Shown here: in pieces, positions 36,552-44,386 of the stretch
How the letters are laid out: each line of letters begins with the position of its first letter
Position numbering within the stretch: the stretch's first letter is position 1
Source: Collinsella aerofaciens
Lineage (GTDB): Bacteria > Actinomycetota > Coriobacteriia > Coriobacteriales > Coriobacteriaceae
Reading direction: 5' to 3'
NCBI RefSeq assembly: GCF_020181355.1
Contig: NZ_CP084004.1
Span: forward strand, 1,984,001-2,048,000
Length of the DNA: 64,000 nucleotides
Translations under genes and position numbers: made by a program
Notes under the pieces: generated by a model
What the model saw: only the letters and a program-made list of their open reading frames with translations
The model's database searches: none
Told to the model about the DNA's origin: nothing

Positions 36552-36860
36552 TTATTTGGTCAGCTGCTCGAGGAGCTGCTCGCGCTGACGGACGCCGAGG
36601 CCCTGGACGCGACGGGTAGCGGAGATACCGAGCTCCTCCATGATCTTGGCGGCCTTGGCCTTGCCATAACCAGGGAGAGACTCGATGAGGGTGGAAACCT
36701 TCATGCGGGAAGCGATGGGGTCATCGGAGTTGAGCACGGACTCGAGGGACTTCTCGCCCTTCTTGATCTGCTCGCGAAGCTCAGCGCGGGCGTGACGTGC
36801 GGCAGCAGCCTTCTCAAGAGCCTGCTTGCGCTGCTCATCGGTAAGCTGAGGGAGTGCCAT
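36552..36860 (-). CDS. mihF: Actinobacterial integration host factor (mIHF)
   Basis: Nucleoid-associated protein specific to Actinobacteria, binding DNA through a helix-two-turn-helix. The 102-aa sequence has MALPQLTDEQRKQALEKAAAAR and the signature LIESLPGYGKAKAAKIMEELGI. ATG 36860 has GGAGG 6 nt upstream; a start four codons earlier lacks one. It heads mihF-gmk-rpoZ-thiI, and mihF-gmk-rpoZ is a typical actinobacterial order. It is one of the stronger taxonomic clues in the window. Confidence 0.93.
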   Translation of the reverse strand: MALPQLTDEQRKQALEKAAAARHARAELREQIKKGEKSLESVLNSDDPIASRMKVSTLIESLPGYGKAKAAKIMEELGISATRRVQGLGVRQREQLLEQLTK

Positions 36861-36904
36861 TCGTACCTCCAAATAGTTGGGTTATATCTGATTCAATAAT
36901 TGGC

Positions 36905-36913
36905 ATTTTAGCA
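36905..36913 (-). promoter_or_regulatory. mihF extended -10 promoter
   Basis: Minus-strand TGCTAAAAT is an extended -10 about 45 bp before the mihF start. No close -35 match was found. Confidence 0.5.
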
Positions 36914-36996
36914 CGTAGAACGTACAAAATGCCCAATCGCGGCTCCATAGGTTAGACGATACCCGCAAAAAGTGCAATATACTGCGCCCAAAGTTA

Positions 36997-37054
36997 AGCC
37001 CCTGACCTGCGATTCCACACAAAGGATGGGAAAGTTTACGCAGGTACAGGGGCT
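36997..37054. terminator. Inverted repeat after pyrF
   Basis: GCCCCTGACCTGCG and CGCAGGTACAGGGGC pair with one bulge around a 27-nt loop, between the pyrF stop and the mihF promoter. T-richness after the stem is modest on both strands. It probably ends the pyr operon. Confidence 0.5.
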
Positions 37055-37099
37055 ATTTTGTGCTAATGAGACCCAAAAGTGGTGACTTAGGGGAATCTT

Positions 37100-37816
37100 T
37101 TACGCGACGTTTTCGACCAGCTCGGCGACAATGGCGTCAAAGGTGGCAACCGGATCGTCGGCGCCGGTGATGGGTCGGCCCACCACAATGTGGCTTGCGC
37201 CACGCTCGATAGCCTGGGAAGGCGTCGCCACGCGGGACTGGTCGCCTAAGGCGGCACCCACCGGACGCACACCCGGAGTCACGATCAGGGCATCGGGACC
37301 CAGCAGCTCACGCATGTCGTGAGCCTCCATCGGCGAGCACACGATGCCATCGATGCCGTTGGCCTGAGCGAGCTTTGCCAGGCGGGCGGCCTCCTCGGCC
37401 ACGGGCGACTCGACGCCAATCTCGCTCAAGGCATCCTGATTCATGCTCGTGAGCACGGTGATGGCGACGAGCTTGGCGCGGTCCTCGCGCGCCTCCTCGG
37501 CACCCTCGCGGCAGGCAGCGAGCATGGCGCCCGAACCCAAGCCGTGAACCGAGAGCAGGTCGGCACCGGCAAGCGAGGCCGAACGGGCGGCACCGCGAAC
37601 CTGATGCGGAATATCATGGAACTTAAGGTCAAGGAAGACCTTAAAGCCCAGGTCCTTAAAGGTCTTGACGATCTCGGGGCCCTCAGCGTAATAGAGCGTC
37701 ATGCCAACCTTGAGCCAGGCGGCATGGCCCGAAAGCTCGTGGGCAAGCTCGAGCGCACGCTCACGGTCGCAGTCGAGGGCGACGATTACGCGGTCGCGGG
37801 CATCGGTCTCTAGCAT
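37100..37816 (-). CDS. pyrF: Orotidine 5'-phosphate decarboxylase
   Basis: Makes UMP from OMP, the last de novo step. The active-site stretch KVFLDLKFHDIPHQVRGAAR (D-x-K-x2-D) lies near residue 59, and the phosphate-binding VTPGVRP near 182. It has 238 aa. ATG 37816 overlaps the pyrD stop by 7 nt. Last gene of the pyrR-B-C-K-D-F operon. Confidence 0.95.
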   Translation of the reverse strand: MLETDARDRVIVALDCDRERALELAHELSGHAAWLKVGMTLYYAEGPEIVKTFKDLGFKVFLDLKFHDIPHQVRGAARSASLAGADLLSVHGLGSGAMLAACREGAEEAREDRAKLVAITVLTSMNQDALSEIGVESPVAEEAARLAKLAQANGIDGIVCSPMEAHDMRELLGPDALIVTPGVRPVGAALGDQSRVATPSQAIERGASHIVVGRPITGADDPVATFDAIVAELVENVA

Positions 37817-38733
37817 TCGAAAGCACCTACCAGTTCGTTGATGTCCTTTACGCCCTGGGACTCGGCCCAGGCCTCGAGCTCATGCGCGATCTTGAGCGAA
37901 GCGCACGGATCGACGAAGTTGGCCATACCGACCGACACGCAGGTGGCGCCGGCCAGGATAAACTCGGCCGCATCTTCTCCGGTCATGACACCGCCGACAC
38001 CGTTGATGGGGATATCGACGGCCTGGGCAACCTCCCAGACCATGCGCACGGCGATGTGGTGGCACAGCGGGCCCGAAAGGCCGCCCTTGGGCTTGGCCAC
38101 GCGGGACTTGCGGGTATGGACGTCGATGGCCATGCCCTGGATAGAGTTGATGACTGAAAGGCCGTCGGCACCGGCAGCCTCGAGGGCCCTGGCGATCTCG
38201 GCGACGTTGACCGGCGCCATCTTCACGAACAGCGGCTTATCGGTCACCTTACGGCAGGCAGCCATAACGGAAGAGGCGCCCTCGGGCGTGGAGCCCATGG
38301 CGGCACCGCCGGCGGCGATATTAGGGCAGCTCACGTTGATCTCGTAGCCGGCAGCCCAGGGACACAGCTCGACATACATCTCGAGCGCGCGGACAAACTC
38401 CTCGACGGAGTGACCGGCGACCTGGCAGATGACCTGGCAACCGTCCTTGGAGAGCTGCTCGAGCCACGGACCGGACTCGCGAGCAAAGGCAGCCACACCA
38501 GGGTTCTGAAGGCCCACGGAGTTGATCATGCCGCCCGGGATCTCGGCCATGCGGGGCGCGGGGTTGCCGGGCCAGGGCTCGGCAGCGCAACCCTTGGTGG
38601 TGATGGCGCCCAGCTGGGAAACATCAAAGAAGTTCTGGAACTGCCAACCGTAGCCAAAGGTACCGGCTGCGGTGTTGATGGGGTTCTGCATCTTGACGCC
38701 GCCGAAATCGACGGCCATGTTCACGGTACCCAC
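37810..38733 (-). CDS. pyrD: Dihydroorotate dehydrogenase B, catalytic subunit
   Basis: FMN enzyme oxidising dihydroorotate to orotate with NAD via PyrK. It has the class 1B signature MQNPINTAAGTFGYG, GYEINVSCPN with the catalytic cysteine near 130, and NGVGGVMTGEDAAEFILAGA. It has 307 aa. The start is taken as GTG 38733, overlapping the pyrK stop (TAGTG). GTG 38724 and ATG 38718 are alternatives. The pairing with PyrK marks it as an NAD-linked type. Confidence 0.94.
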   Translation of the reverse strand: MGTVNMAVDFGGVKMQNPINTAAGTFGYGWQFQNFFDVSQLGAITTKGCAAEPWPGNPAPRMAEIPGGMINSVGLQNPGVAAFARESGPWLEQLSKDGCQVICQVAGHSVEEFVRALEMYVELCPWAAGYEINVSCPNIAAGGAAMGSTPEGASSVMAACRKVTDKPLFVKMAPVNVAEIARALEAAGADGLSVINSIQGMAIDVHTRKSRVAKPKGGLSGPLCHHIAVRMVWEVAQAVDIPINGVGGVMTGEDAAEFILAGATCVSVGMANFVDPCASLKIAHELEAWAESQGVKDINELVGAFEC

Positions 38734-39524
38734 TAGAAGACCACCACCTTGGAAGCATCGAACACGGGGCCGCACATGCAAGCACCCTTCATACCGTCGA
38801 CCGTCTCGACATTGCAGGTGTTGCAGGCGCCAAAGCCACAGCTCATCATGCGCTCGAGCGACACCTCGCAGTAGGCACCGGCCTCGGCGGCAGCGGCGGC
38901 GACCTTCTTCATCATGACGGCGGGACCGCAGCTGGCGACATAGTCGTAGCCGCCCTCGCCGAGCAGCTCGGCGGCAGGATCGGTGCAAAAACCGTGCGTG
39001 CCGAGCGAACCGTCGTCAGTGCAAACGTTGACCGTGTCGCACAGAGCGCGGAACTCATCGATGCCCACGGCCTTGGACGCGGTGCCAAAGCCCAGGCACA
39101 CGTCGACGGCCACACCCTGCTCGGCAAGCATGCCGGCGAGGCACAGCACGGGCGGAACGCCGATGCCGCCGGCGACGAGCAGGGCCTTCCTGGTGCCCTC
39201 GGGTACCATCCAGCCACGGCCACCGGGGCCCAGCAGGTTAGAGGTGGAGCCGGGGGCCATCTGCGACAGACGACGGGTGTCGTCACCCACGACGGCGTAC
39301 CACAGCTCGACGGTACCGGCCTGGGCGTCGGCGCGATAGAAGCTCAGGGGCACGCGAAGCAGCGAGGACGCATCGCCGGGCACGGCAATGTTCACAAACT
39401 GACCGGGCTTGAGCGCACTTGCAAGCTTGGGGGCCGAGATGACGAGCGAGAAGATGCCGTCGGCGATCTCCTGGTTCGAGACGACCTCGAAGTCGTGCAT
39501 GCGTGCAGTGGAAGGTGTGGGCAT
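38733..39524 (-). CDS. pyrK: Dihydroorotate dehydrogenase B, electron-transfer subunit
   Basis: FAD and 2Fe-2S subunit passing electrons from PyrD to NAD. It has a ferredoxin-reductase fold with LLRVPLSFYRAD for FAD and LLVAGGIGVPPVLCLAG for NAD, and a C-terminal cluster motif CGFGACNTCN...CMCGPVF. It has 263 aa. ATG 39524 has GGAG 6-7 nt upstream. The 92-nt gap to pyrC contains a hairpin. Confidence 0.94.
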   Translation of the reverse strand: MPTPSTARMHDFEVVSNQEIADGIFSLVISAPKLASALKPGQFVNIAVPGDASSLLRVPLSFYRADAQAGTVELWYAVVGDDTRRLSQMAPGSTSNLLGPGGRGWMVPEGTRKALLVAGGIGVPPVLCLAGMLAEQGVAVDVCLGFGTASKAVGIDEFRALCDTVNVCTDDGSLGTHGFCTDPAAELLGEGGYDYVASCGPAVMMKKVAAAAAEAGAYCEVSLERMMSCGFGACNTCNVETVDGMKGACMCGPVFDASKVVVF

Positions 39525-39571
39525 AGACGCTCCAATCCCCCATGCGATTGCATGGTCAAAACGAACAGAAA

Positions 39572-39596
39572 GCGCGGCACCGCAAGGGCACCGCGC
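39572..39596 (-). other. Hairpin in the pyrC-pyrK gap
   Basis: The minus strand can form a 10-bp stem (two G-U pairs) from GCGCGGUGCC and GGUGCCGCGC, followed by a T-rich stretch. It may be a weak terminator or a stabiliser that tunes pyrKDF relative to pyrRBC. Confidence 0.4.
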
Positions 39597-39616
39597 ACAA
39601 AAGCGATAAGGCTATG

Positions 39617-40906
39617 CTAGCAGATGCAGCCGTCGGCGAGCGTCTGCTTACCGCCGACAAACACATCGGTGGCACGACCGGTAAGCGTGCGGCCGGCAAA
39701 ACCGGAGTTCTCGGCGCGCGACTCGTAACCGTCCTCGCCGACCGTCCAGGTGGCAGAGGGGTCGAACACGGTCAGGTCGGCAACGGAGCCCGCCTTGACC
39801 TGAACCTGGTCGAGGCCCAGGATCTCACGCGGCTTGATGGCCATGAGCTCGACCATACGGCCCACGCTCATCTTGCCCGTGTTGACCAGCTCGGTGAGCA
39901 CGAGCGACAGCGAGGTCTCGAGACCGATCATGCCAAAGGGCGCAAGCTCGAACTCGCGGGCCTTCTCCCACGGGGTGTGGGGAGCGTGATCGGTGACGAT
40001 AACGTCGACGGTGCCGTCGATGACGCCCTGACGGATGGCCTCGGCATCCTCCTCGGTACGCAGCGGCGGATTGACCTTGAGCGAGGTGTTGTAGGTCTCG
40101 TCCAGGTCGTTCTCGGTCAGGAACATGTGATGCGGGGTGGCCTCGCAGGTAACCTGAACGCCAGCGGCCTTACCGGCACGCACGATCTCCAGGCCATGGG
40201 CGGTGGAGATGTGCTGGATGTGCAGCTTGGCACCGGTCAGCTTGGCGATCTCGATGTCGCGGGCGATCTGGAGCTCCTCGCCGGCAGCCGGCCAGCCCTC
40301 GAGAGCCAGGCGGGTCGAGACCTTGCCCTCATTGATCTGGCCGTGGCCGACCAGGTCCTCGTCCTGGCAGTGGCTCATAAAGACCTTGCCGAACATCTTG
40401 CCGTAGTCCATGCAGCGACGGAGCATGCCTGCGCCCTGCACGCCGCGACCGTCGTCGGTGAAGGCGACGGCGCCGTGGGCGACCATATCGCCCATTTCGG
40501 ACATGGCCTCGCCCTTAAGACCGCGGGTCATGGCGCCCGACGGATAGACGCGGCAGTGGCCGACCTCGGCAGCGCGGGACTTGACAAACTCAACGACGGT
40601 ACCGTTGTCGGTAACGGGGTCGGTGTTGGGCATGGCGCACACGCCGGTAAAGCCGCCCTTGGCAGCTGCGCGGGTGCCGCTCTCAATGTCCTCTTTGACC
40701 TCGTAGCCGGGCTCGCGCAGGTGGACGTGCATGTCCACCAGGCCGGGGACGAGGTACTTGCCGGAAAGGTCGCGGACCTCGGCTCCCTCGACGGCGAGAT
40801 TCTCGCCGACCTCGGCGATCTTATCGCCGTCAATCAGGACGTCAACGACACCGTCAAGCTCGACGGACGGGTCGACGACGTGGGCATTCTTAAGAAGCAA
40901 GGCCAT
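39617..40906 (-). CDS. pyrC: Dihydroorotase
   Basis: Zinc amidohydrolase closing carbamoyl aspartate to dihydroorotate. The 429-aa type I enzyme has LVDMHVHLREPGYEVKEDIESG near residue 58 (HxH metal ligands), CAMPNTDP, and VTDHAPHTPWEK. ATG 40906 has GGAGG 8 nt upstream. The pyrB stop lies inside it (17-nt overlap). Confidence 0.95.
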   Translation of the reverse strand: MALLLKNAHVVDPSVELDGVVDVLIDGDKIAEVGENLAVEGAEVRDLSGKYLVPGLVDMHVHLREPGYEVKEDIESGTRAAAKGGFTGVCAMPNTDPVTDNGTVVEFVKSRAAEVGHCRVYPSGAMTRGLKGEAMSEMGDMVAHGAVAFTDDGRGVQGAGMLRRCMDYGKMFGKVFMSHCQDEDLVGHGQINEGKVSTRLALEGWPAAGEELQIARDIEIAKLTGAKLHIQHISTAHGLEIVRAGKAAGVQVTCEATPHHMFLTENDLDETYNTSLKVNPPLRTEEDAEAIRQGVIDGTVDVIVTDHAPHTPWEKAREFELAPFGMIGLETSLSLVLTELVNTGKMSVGRMVELMAIKPREILGLDQVQVKAGSVADLTVFDPSATWTVGEDGYESRAENSGFAGRTLTGRATDVFVGGKQTLADGCIC

Positions 40907-41834
40907 TATCGGCACCTCCAAGCAGCAGATACAGGATAGCCATACGCACGCAGATACCGGCGTAGACCTGCTCCAGGATGACGGAGCGTTGCGGGTGGTC
41001 GGCCATATAGGAGTCGAACTCGACGCCGCGGTTGATGGGGCCCGGGTGGCAGATAATCGCATCGGGCTTCATGAGCTTCTCGCGGTCCTTGGTCAGACCG
41101 AAGAGCTTGTGGTACTCACGAATGGTCGGGAACGGGGCACCCTCGAGGCGCTCCTGCTGCACGCGCAGCATGTAGACGACGTCCAGCTCGGGCAGGACGG
41201 AATCGAGGTCGCTCGTCACGTGGTCGCAGCCCAGGACCTCGGGCGCCGGCGGCAGCAGCGTGCCGGGGGCGACGGCGTAGGTCTCGCAGCCCATGATCTT
41301 AAGGGCGGGGATCAGCGAACCGCAAACACGGGAGTGCGCGATATCGCCGACGATGGCGACCTTCAGACCGTGGAAGTCGCCCTTGTGCTCCCAGATGGTG
41401 TACAGGTCGAGCAGGGCCTGCGTGGGATGGTTGTGCTTGCCGTCGCCGGCGCAGATGACGCTCGCGGGCGAGTTCTGCGTGACGATGTAGGGAGCACCGG
41501 CGTGCTTATCTCGCACGACGATGCAGTCGATCTTATAGGCGTTAAGGGTCTCGACGGTGTCGACGAGGCTCTCGCCCTTGACCGTGGAGGTCGAGGAGCC
41601 GCCAAAGTTGAGGCTGTCGGCCGAAAGACGCTTCTCGGCGAGCTCGAAGGAGCTGCGGGTGCGCGTCGAGGGCTCGTTGAACATGTTGACGATGGTCTTG
41701 CCCTTGAGCGTGGGGACCTTCTTGATCGCACGCTCGTTGACCTCGGAGAACGCCTTGGCGGTCTCGAGGATGAGCTTGATGTCCTCTTCGGAGTACTCGG
41801 TAATGTCGATCAGGTGCTTATGGTTGAACGCCAC
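40890..41834 (-). CDS. pyrB: Aspartate carbamoyltransferase, catalytic subunit
   Basis: Condenses carbamoyl phosphate with aspartate. It has the carbamoyl phosphate motif NMFNEPSTRTRSSFE near 50, the later HPTQALLDLYTI, and AIICHPGPINRGVE. The length is about 314 aa. The start is uncertain: GTG 41834 lies 11 nt after GGAGG, while GTG 41846 is inside the ribosome site. No pyrI is present, so it should be an unregulated trimer type. Confidence 0.94.
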   Translation of the reverse strand: MAFNHKHLIDITEYSEEDIKLILETAKAFSEVNERAIKKVPTLKGKTIVNMFNEPSTRTRSSFELAEKRLSADSLNFGGSSTSTVKGESLVDTVETLNAYKIDCIVVRDKHAGAPYIVTQNSPASVICAGDGKHNHPTQALLDLYTIWEHKGDFHGLKVAIVGDIAHSRVCGSLIPALKIMGCETYAVAPGTLLPPAPEVLGCDHVTSDLDSVLPELDVVYMLRVQQERLEGAPFPTIREYHKLFGLTKDREKLMKPDAIICHPGPINRGVEFDSYMADHPQRSVILEQVYAGICVRMAILYLLLGGADNGLAS

Positions 41835-41838
41835 GGTA

Positions 41839-42435
<597 letters not shown>

Positions 42436-42444
42436 TCACATGTC

Positions 42445-42548
42445 TTGACTGCTGACACAGTCAAAAAAATAGATGCCCGACCGCTCAAAGCGGACCAGAC
42501 ACCCACAGGAAGGGCTGCTCTTTGGCAGCTATGTAATTCCATGTGGGT
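42445..42548 (-). promoter_or_regulatory. pyr operon leader with attenuator
   Basis: Reading toward pyrR, the leader forms three hairpins. First, ACCCACA / TGTGGGT with an inner GCTGC / GCAGC (42501-42548). Second, a GC-rich stem, GTCTGG...CCGCT / AGCGG...CGGGC (42475-42500), followed by seven T (42463-42469): a Rho-independent terminator before the gene. Third, TTGACTG / CAGTCAA (42445-42464) just before the ribosome site. A terminator placed ahead of pyrR is the hallmark of PyrR attenuation. I could not match the PyrR-binding loop consensus, so the switch is inferred. Confidence 0.7.
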
Positions 42549-42811
42549 ATCTCGTACCCCTTTAATGGTCAAGGGATAGTGTAGCCAACCTCGAGCTTAA
42601 TTGCGAGCATAAATACAGGGCAATCCGTAAACGGAGCCCAATGCTCAATAAACCTATATATATTTGTGGGACGAGCTTGAAAACGTACGCACGAGCTGGC
42701 ATAATCCCCTCTGCTGCACGCAAATCGGATCTACGTCCAGGGCCGTGGCGTGAGCACTATCGCCAAAAGAGAAATATCTCTGTGTAGATTACGCACAGGG
42801 AACTGCTTCTG

Positions 42812-42820
42812 TGCTATAGT
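42812..42820 (+). promoter_or_regulatory. rpmB extended -10 promoter
   Basis: TGCTATAGT is an extended -10 about 55 bp before the rpmB start. The hexamer 17 bp upstream, CGCACA, matches TTGACA at three of six positions. Confidence 0.6.
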
Positions 42821-42874
42821 TCAGGCTTGTTTGTTAACGCGACATGTTCGTTTGTCGCCCAAGGAGGGTCAGTT

Positions 42875-43063
42875 ATGTCCAAAGTTTGCGAAGTTTGCGG
42901 TAAGCACCCCGTTGCCGGTCGCTCCATCAGCCACTCTCACCGCGTCACCAACCGTAAGTTCCGCCCCAACATCCAGCGCGTCTACGTTGTCGTCGATGGT
43001 CACCGTCGCAAGATGAACGTTTGCTCCACCTGCCTCAAGTCCGGCAAGGTTGCGCGCTCCTAA
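42875..43063 (+). CDS. rpmB: 50S ribosomal protein L28
   Basis: The 62-aa sequence has GRSISHSHRVTNRKFRPNIQ, the L28 signature. It is the zinc-type paralog, with CEVCG at the N-terminus and CSTC near residue 49. ATG 42875 has AAGGAGGG upstream; a longer extension to 42827 is rejected. One of only three plus-strand genes. Confidence 0.96.
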   Translation: MSKVCEVCGKHPVAGRSISHSHRVTNRKFRPNIQRVYVVVDGHRRKMNVCSTCLKSGKVARS

Positions 43064-43131
43064 ATAAGGTCTTACCAACAAGTACCTCGGACTCTCCGGG
43101 TCAAAGACCTCGCGTTCACATAGAACTTACC

Positions 43132-43164
43132 AAAGGCGCCCTCCCCTACGGAGGGCGCCTTTTT
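43132..43164 (+). terminator. rpmB terminator
   Basis: AAAGGCGCCCTCC / GGAGGGCGCCTTTTT, a 13-bp stem with a short loop and T tract, about 70 nt after the rpmB stop. The REP-like repeat begins right after it. Confidence 0.9.
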
Positions 43165-43165
43165 G

Positions 43166-43218
43166 CACTCATTGGGGACAGACTTACATGAGTGTTTTCA
43201 CGCATTGGGGACAGACAT
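43166..43218. repeat. REP-like repeat, left copy
   Basis: A 53-bp block containing two CATTGGGGACAGAC units around CATGAGTG-TTTT-CACGCAT, which can fold into a hairpin. It is 48/53 identical to the reverse complement of the block at 44165-44217. The pair flanks the RAYT gene, as REP sequences do. Confidence 0.8.
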
Positions 43219-43259
43219 GACGCATGCCAGCGGCACACCGACTGGCTCCGGCCCCTATC

Positions 43260-44036
43260 TCACGCTGCATCCTTCCAGCCTGCAGTAGCCTTGGTCACGC
43301 TTGTGGCGCCAATACCGGTGATACGGGCAATTTGCTTGACCGTGAGATGTGCCCGCCTGAGCCTCAGCAGGCAGGCATCGCGTTCGGGGCGTGGCAGGGC
43401 CTTGAGCAGCGCAGGATCTATGCTCGGCAGGACTTCGCGCGCAACGGAAAGAGCCTCCTCATCGGGGATCCTCCGGCGCGGAAGAACCTCCACTGACCAG
43501 ATGCGCCCGCCAACTTTCTTGAGATGCTCGCAATAGCGACGGGAGCCTCCGACAACATCGAGCATAGGGGCCGCATCACAGATGTCAAAGGGATCATAGC
43601 CCAGCTGATATGCCTTATAGCTTGACCAGCGGTACGCCTCGAGCGAGTCAAGCGCACCCTTCACGGGATTGAGATGAATATAGTCGAGCAGCTGCACCGC
43701 CTGCGTGTCCGACTCAACCGCGACCCGCGAATAGCGATTGTCAAACAGATGTCCCGTTCTCCCCGTTTTCCCATTGAAATACTTAGCATATGCCGTCAGC
43801 GCGCACTGCATTGCCTTTGAAAGGTTGTCAAATGGGTCATCAACCATCAAATGGAAGTGGTTGTCCATAAGGCACCAAGCCAACACCGCCACGTCATGGC
43901 GCGCAAACCTGTCCGAGATATCCGATAAGAAACGATAACGGTCGGAGTCATCTTCAAAAATAATCTGTTTGGAGTTGCCGCGGTCAAAGACGTGGTAATA
44001 GCCGGTGATCGAAACGGGGCGGGCGCATCGGGGCAT
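43260..44036 (-). CDS. REP-associated tyrosine transposase (RAYT)
   Basis: Single-copy-type Y1 HUH transposase of the IS200/REP-associated class, thought to mobilise REP hairpins. The N-terminal domain has YYHVFDRGNSKQIIF, the HUH motif LMDNHFHLM (H60, H62), and a candidate catalytic tyrosine in TAYAKYFNGKTGRTGHLF (Y83 or Y86). Residues about 195-258 resemble a DnaA-like or resolvase-type helix-turn-helix. It has 258 aa. ATG 44036 has AGGAG 7 nt upstream. It looks intact and is bracketed by inverted REP-like blocks, and runs opposite to rpmB and adhE. Confidence 0.9.
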   Translation of the reverse strand: MPRCARPVSITGYYHVFDRGNSKQIIFEDDSDRYRFLSDISDRFARHDVAVLAWCLMDNHFHLMVDDPFDNLSKAMQCALTAYAKYFNGKTGRTGHLFDNRYSRVAVESDTQAVQLLDYIHLNPVKGALDSLEAYRWSSYKAYQLGYDPFDICDAAPMLDVVGGSRRYCEHLKKVGGRIWSVEVLPRRRIPDEEALSVAREVLPSIDPALLKALPRPERDACLLRLRRAHLTVKQIARITGIGATSVTKATAGWKDAA

Positions 44037-44164
44037 AATCTCTCCTTTCAAAGCTGTACAGGCAACACCTAAAAGGAGAGAAGAAACGCAAAATGCTGAG
44101 CCTGTAACCTATTTATATCCAATGAGTGGCAACAACAGGCCCAGAACGGCAAAATGACAAATCG

Positions 44165-44217
44165 ATGTCTGTCCCAAATGAGTGAAAGCACTCATGTAAG
44201 CCCGTCCCCAATGAGTG
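44165..44217. repeat. REP-like repeat, right copy (inverted)
   Basis: Reverse complement of the left block with five differences. Its centre ATGAGTGAAAGCACTCAT is a perfect palindrome, whereas the left copy has one G-U-type mismatch. Confidence 0.8.
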
Positions 44218-44264
44218 GGGCGATGCCCAATAAGCGAGGGGATGCAGCAGGCGGATTGTTTAGT

Positions 44265-44294
44265 TAAAACGTTTCAGTTTATTGAAGCGTTTTA
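44265..44294. promoter_or_regulatory. Paired LacI/cre-like sites upstream of adhE
   Basis: TAAAACGTTTCA (44265-44276) and TGAAGCGTTTTA (44283-44294) are near-identical 12-mers in inverted orientation. Read the same way they are TGAAACGTTTTA and TGAAGCGTTTTA. The TGAA-n-CG-n-TT pattern fits operators of LacI-family regulators such as CcpA. They lie about 50-75 bp upstream of the adhE -10. Confidence 0.5.
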
Positions 44295-44337
44295 GTGTGC
44301 CTTTTAGAGGAATCTGACCGTTCGCCGAATAATTTCT

Positions 44338-44346
44338 TGCTATCAT
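44338..44346 (+). promoter_or_regulatory. adhE extended -10 promoter
   Basis: TGCTATCAT, an extended -10, lies about 40 bp before the adhE start; no good -35 is visible at 17 bp. Confidence 0.5.
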
Positions 44347-44386
44347 GCAAGTCGTAGGGTAAATCTCCGATCGCAAGGAGACACAA

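Noticed and set aside
43166-44217. The unit as a classical insertion sequence with terminal inverted repeats
   Set aside because: The encoded protein is a Y1 HUH RAYT, which acts on hairpins rather than DDE-type terminal inverted repeats; the blocks have internal REP structure.
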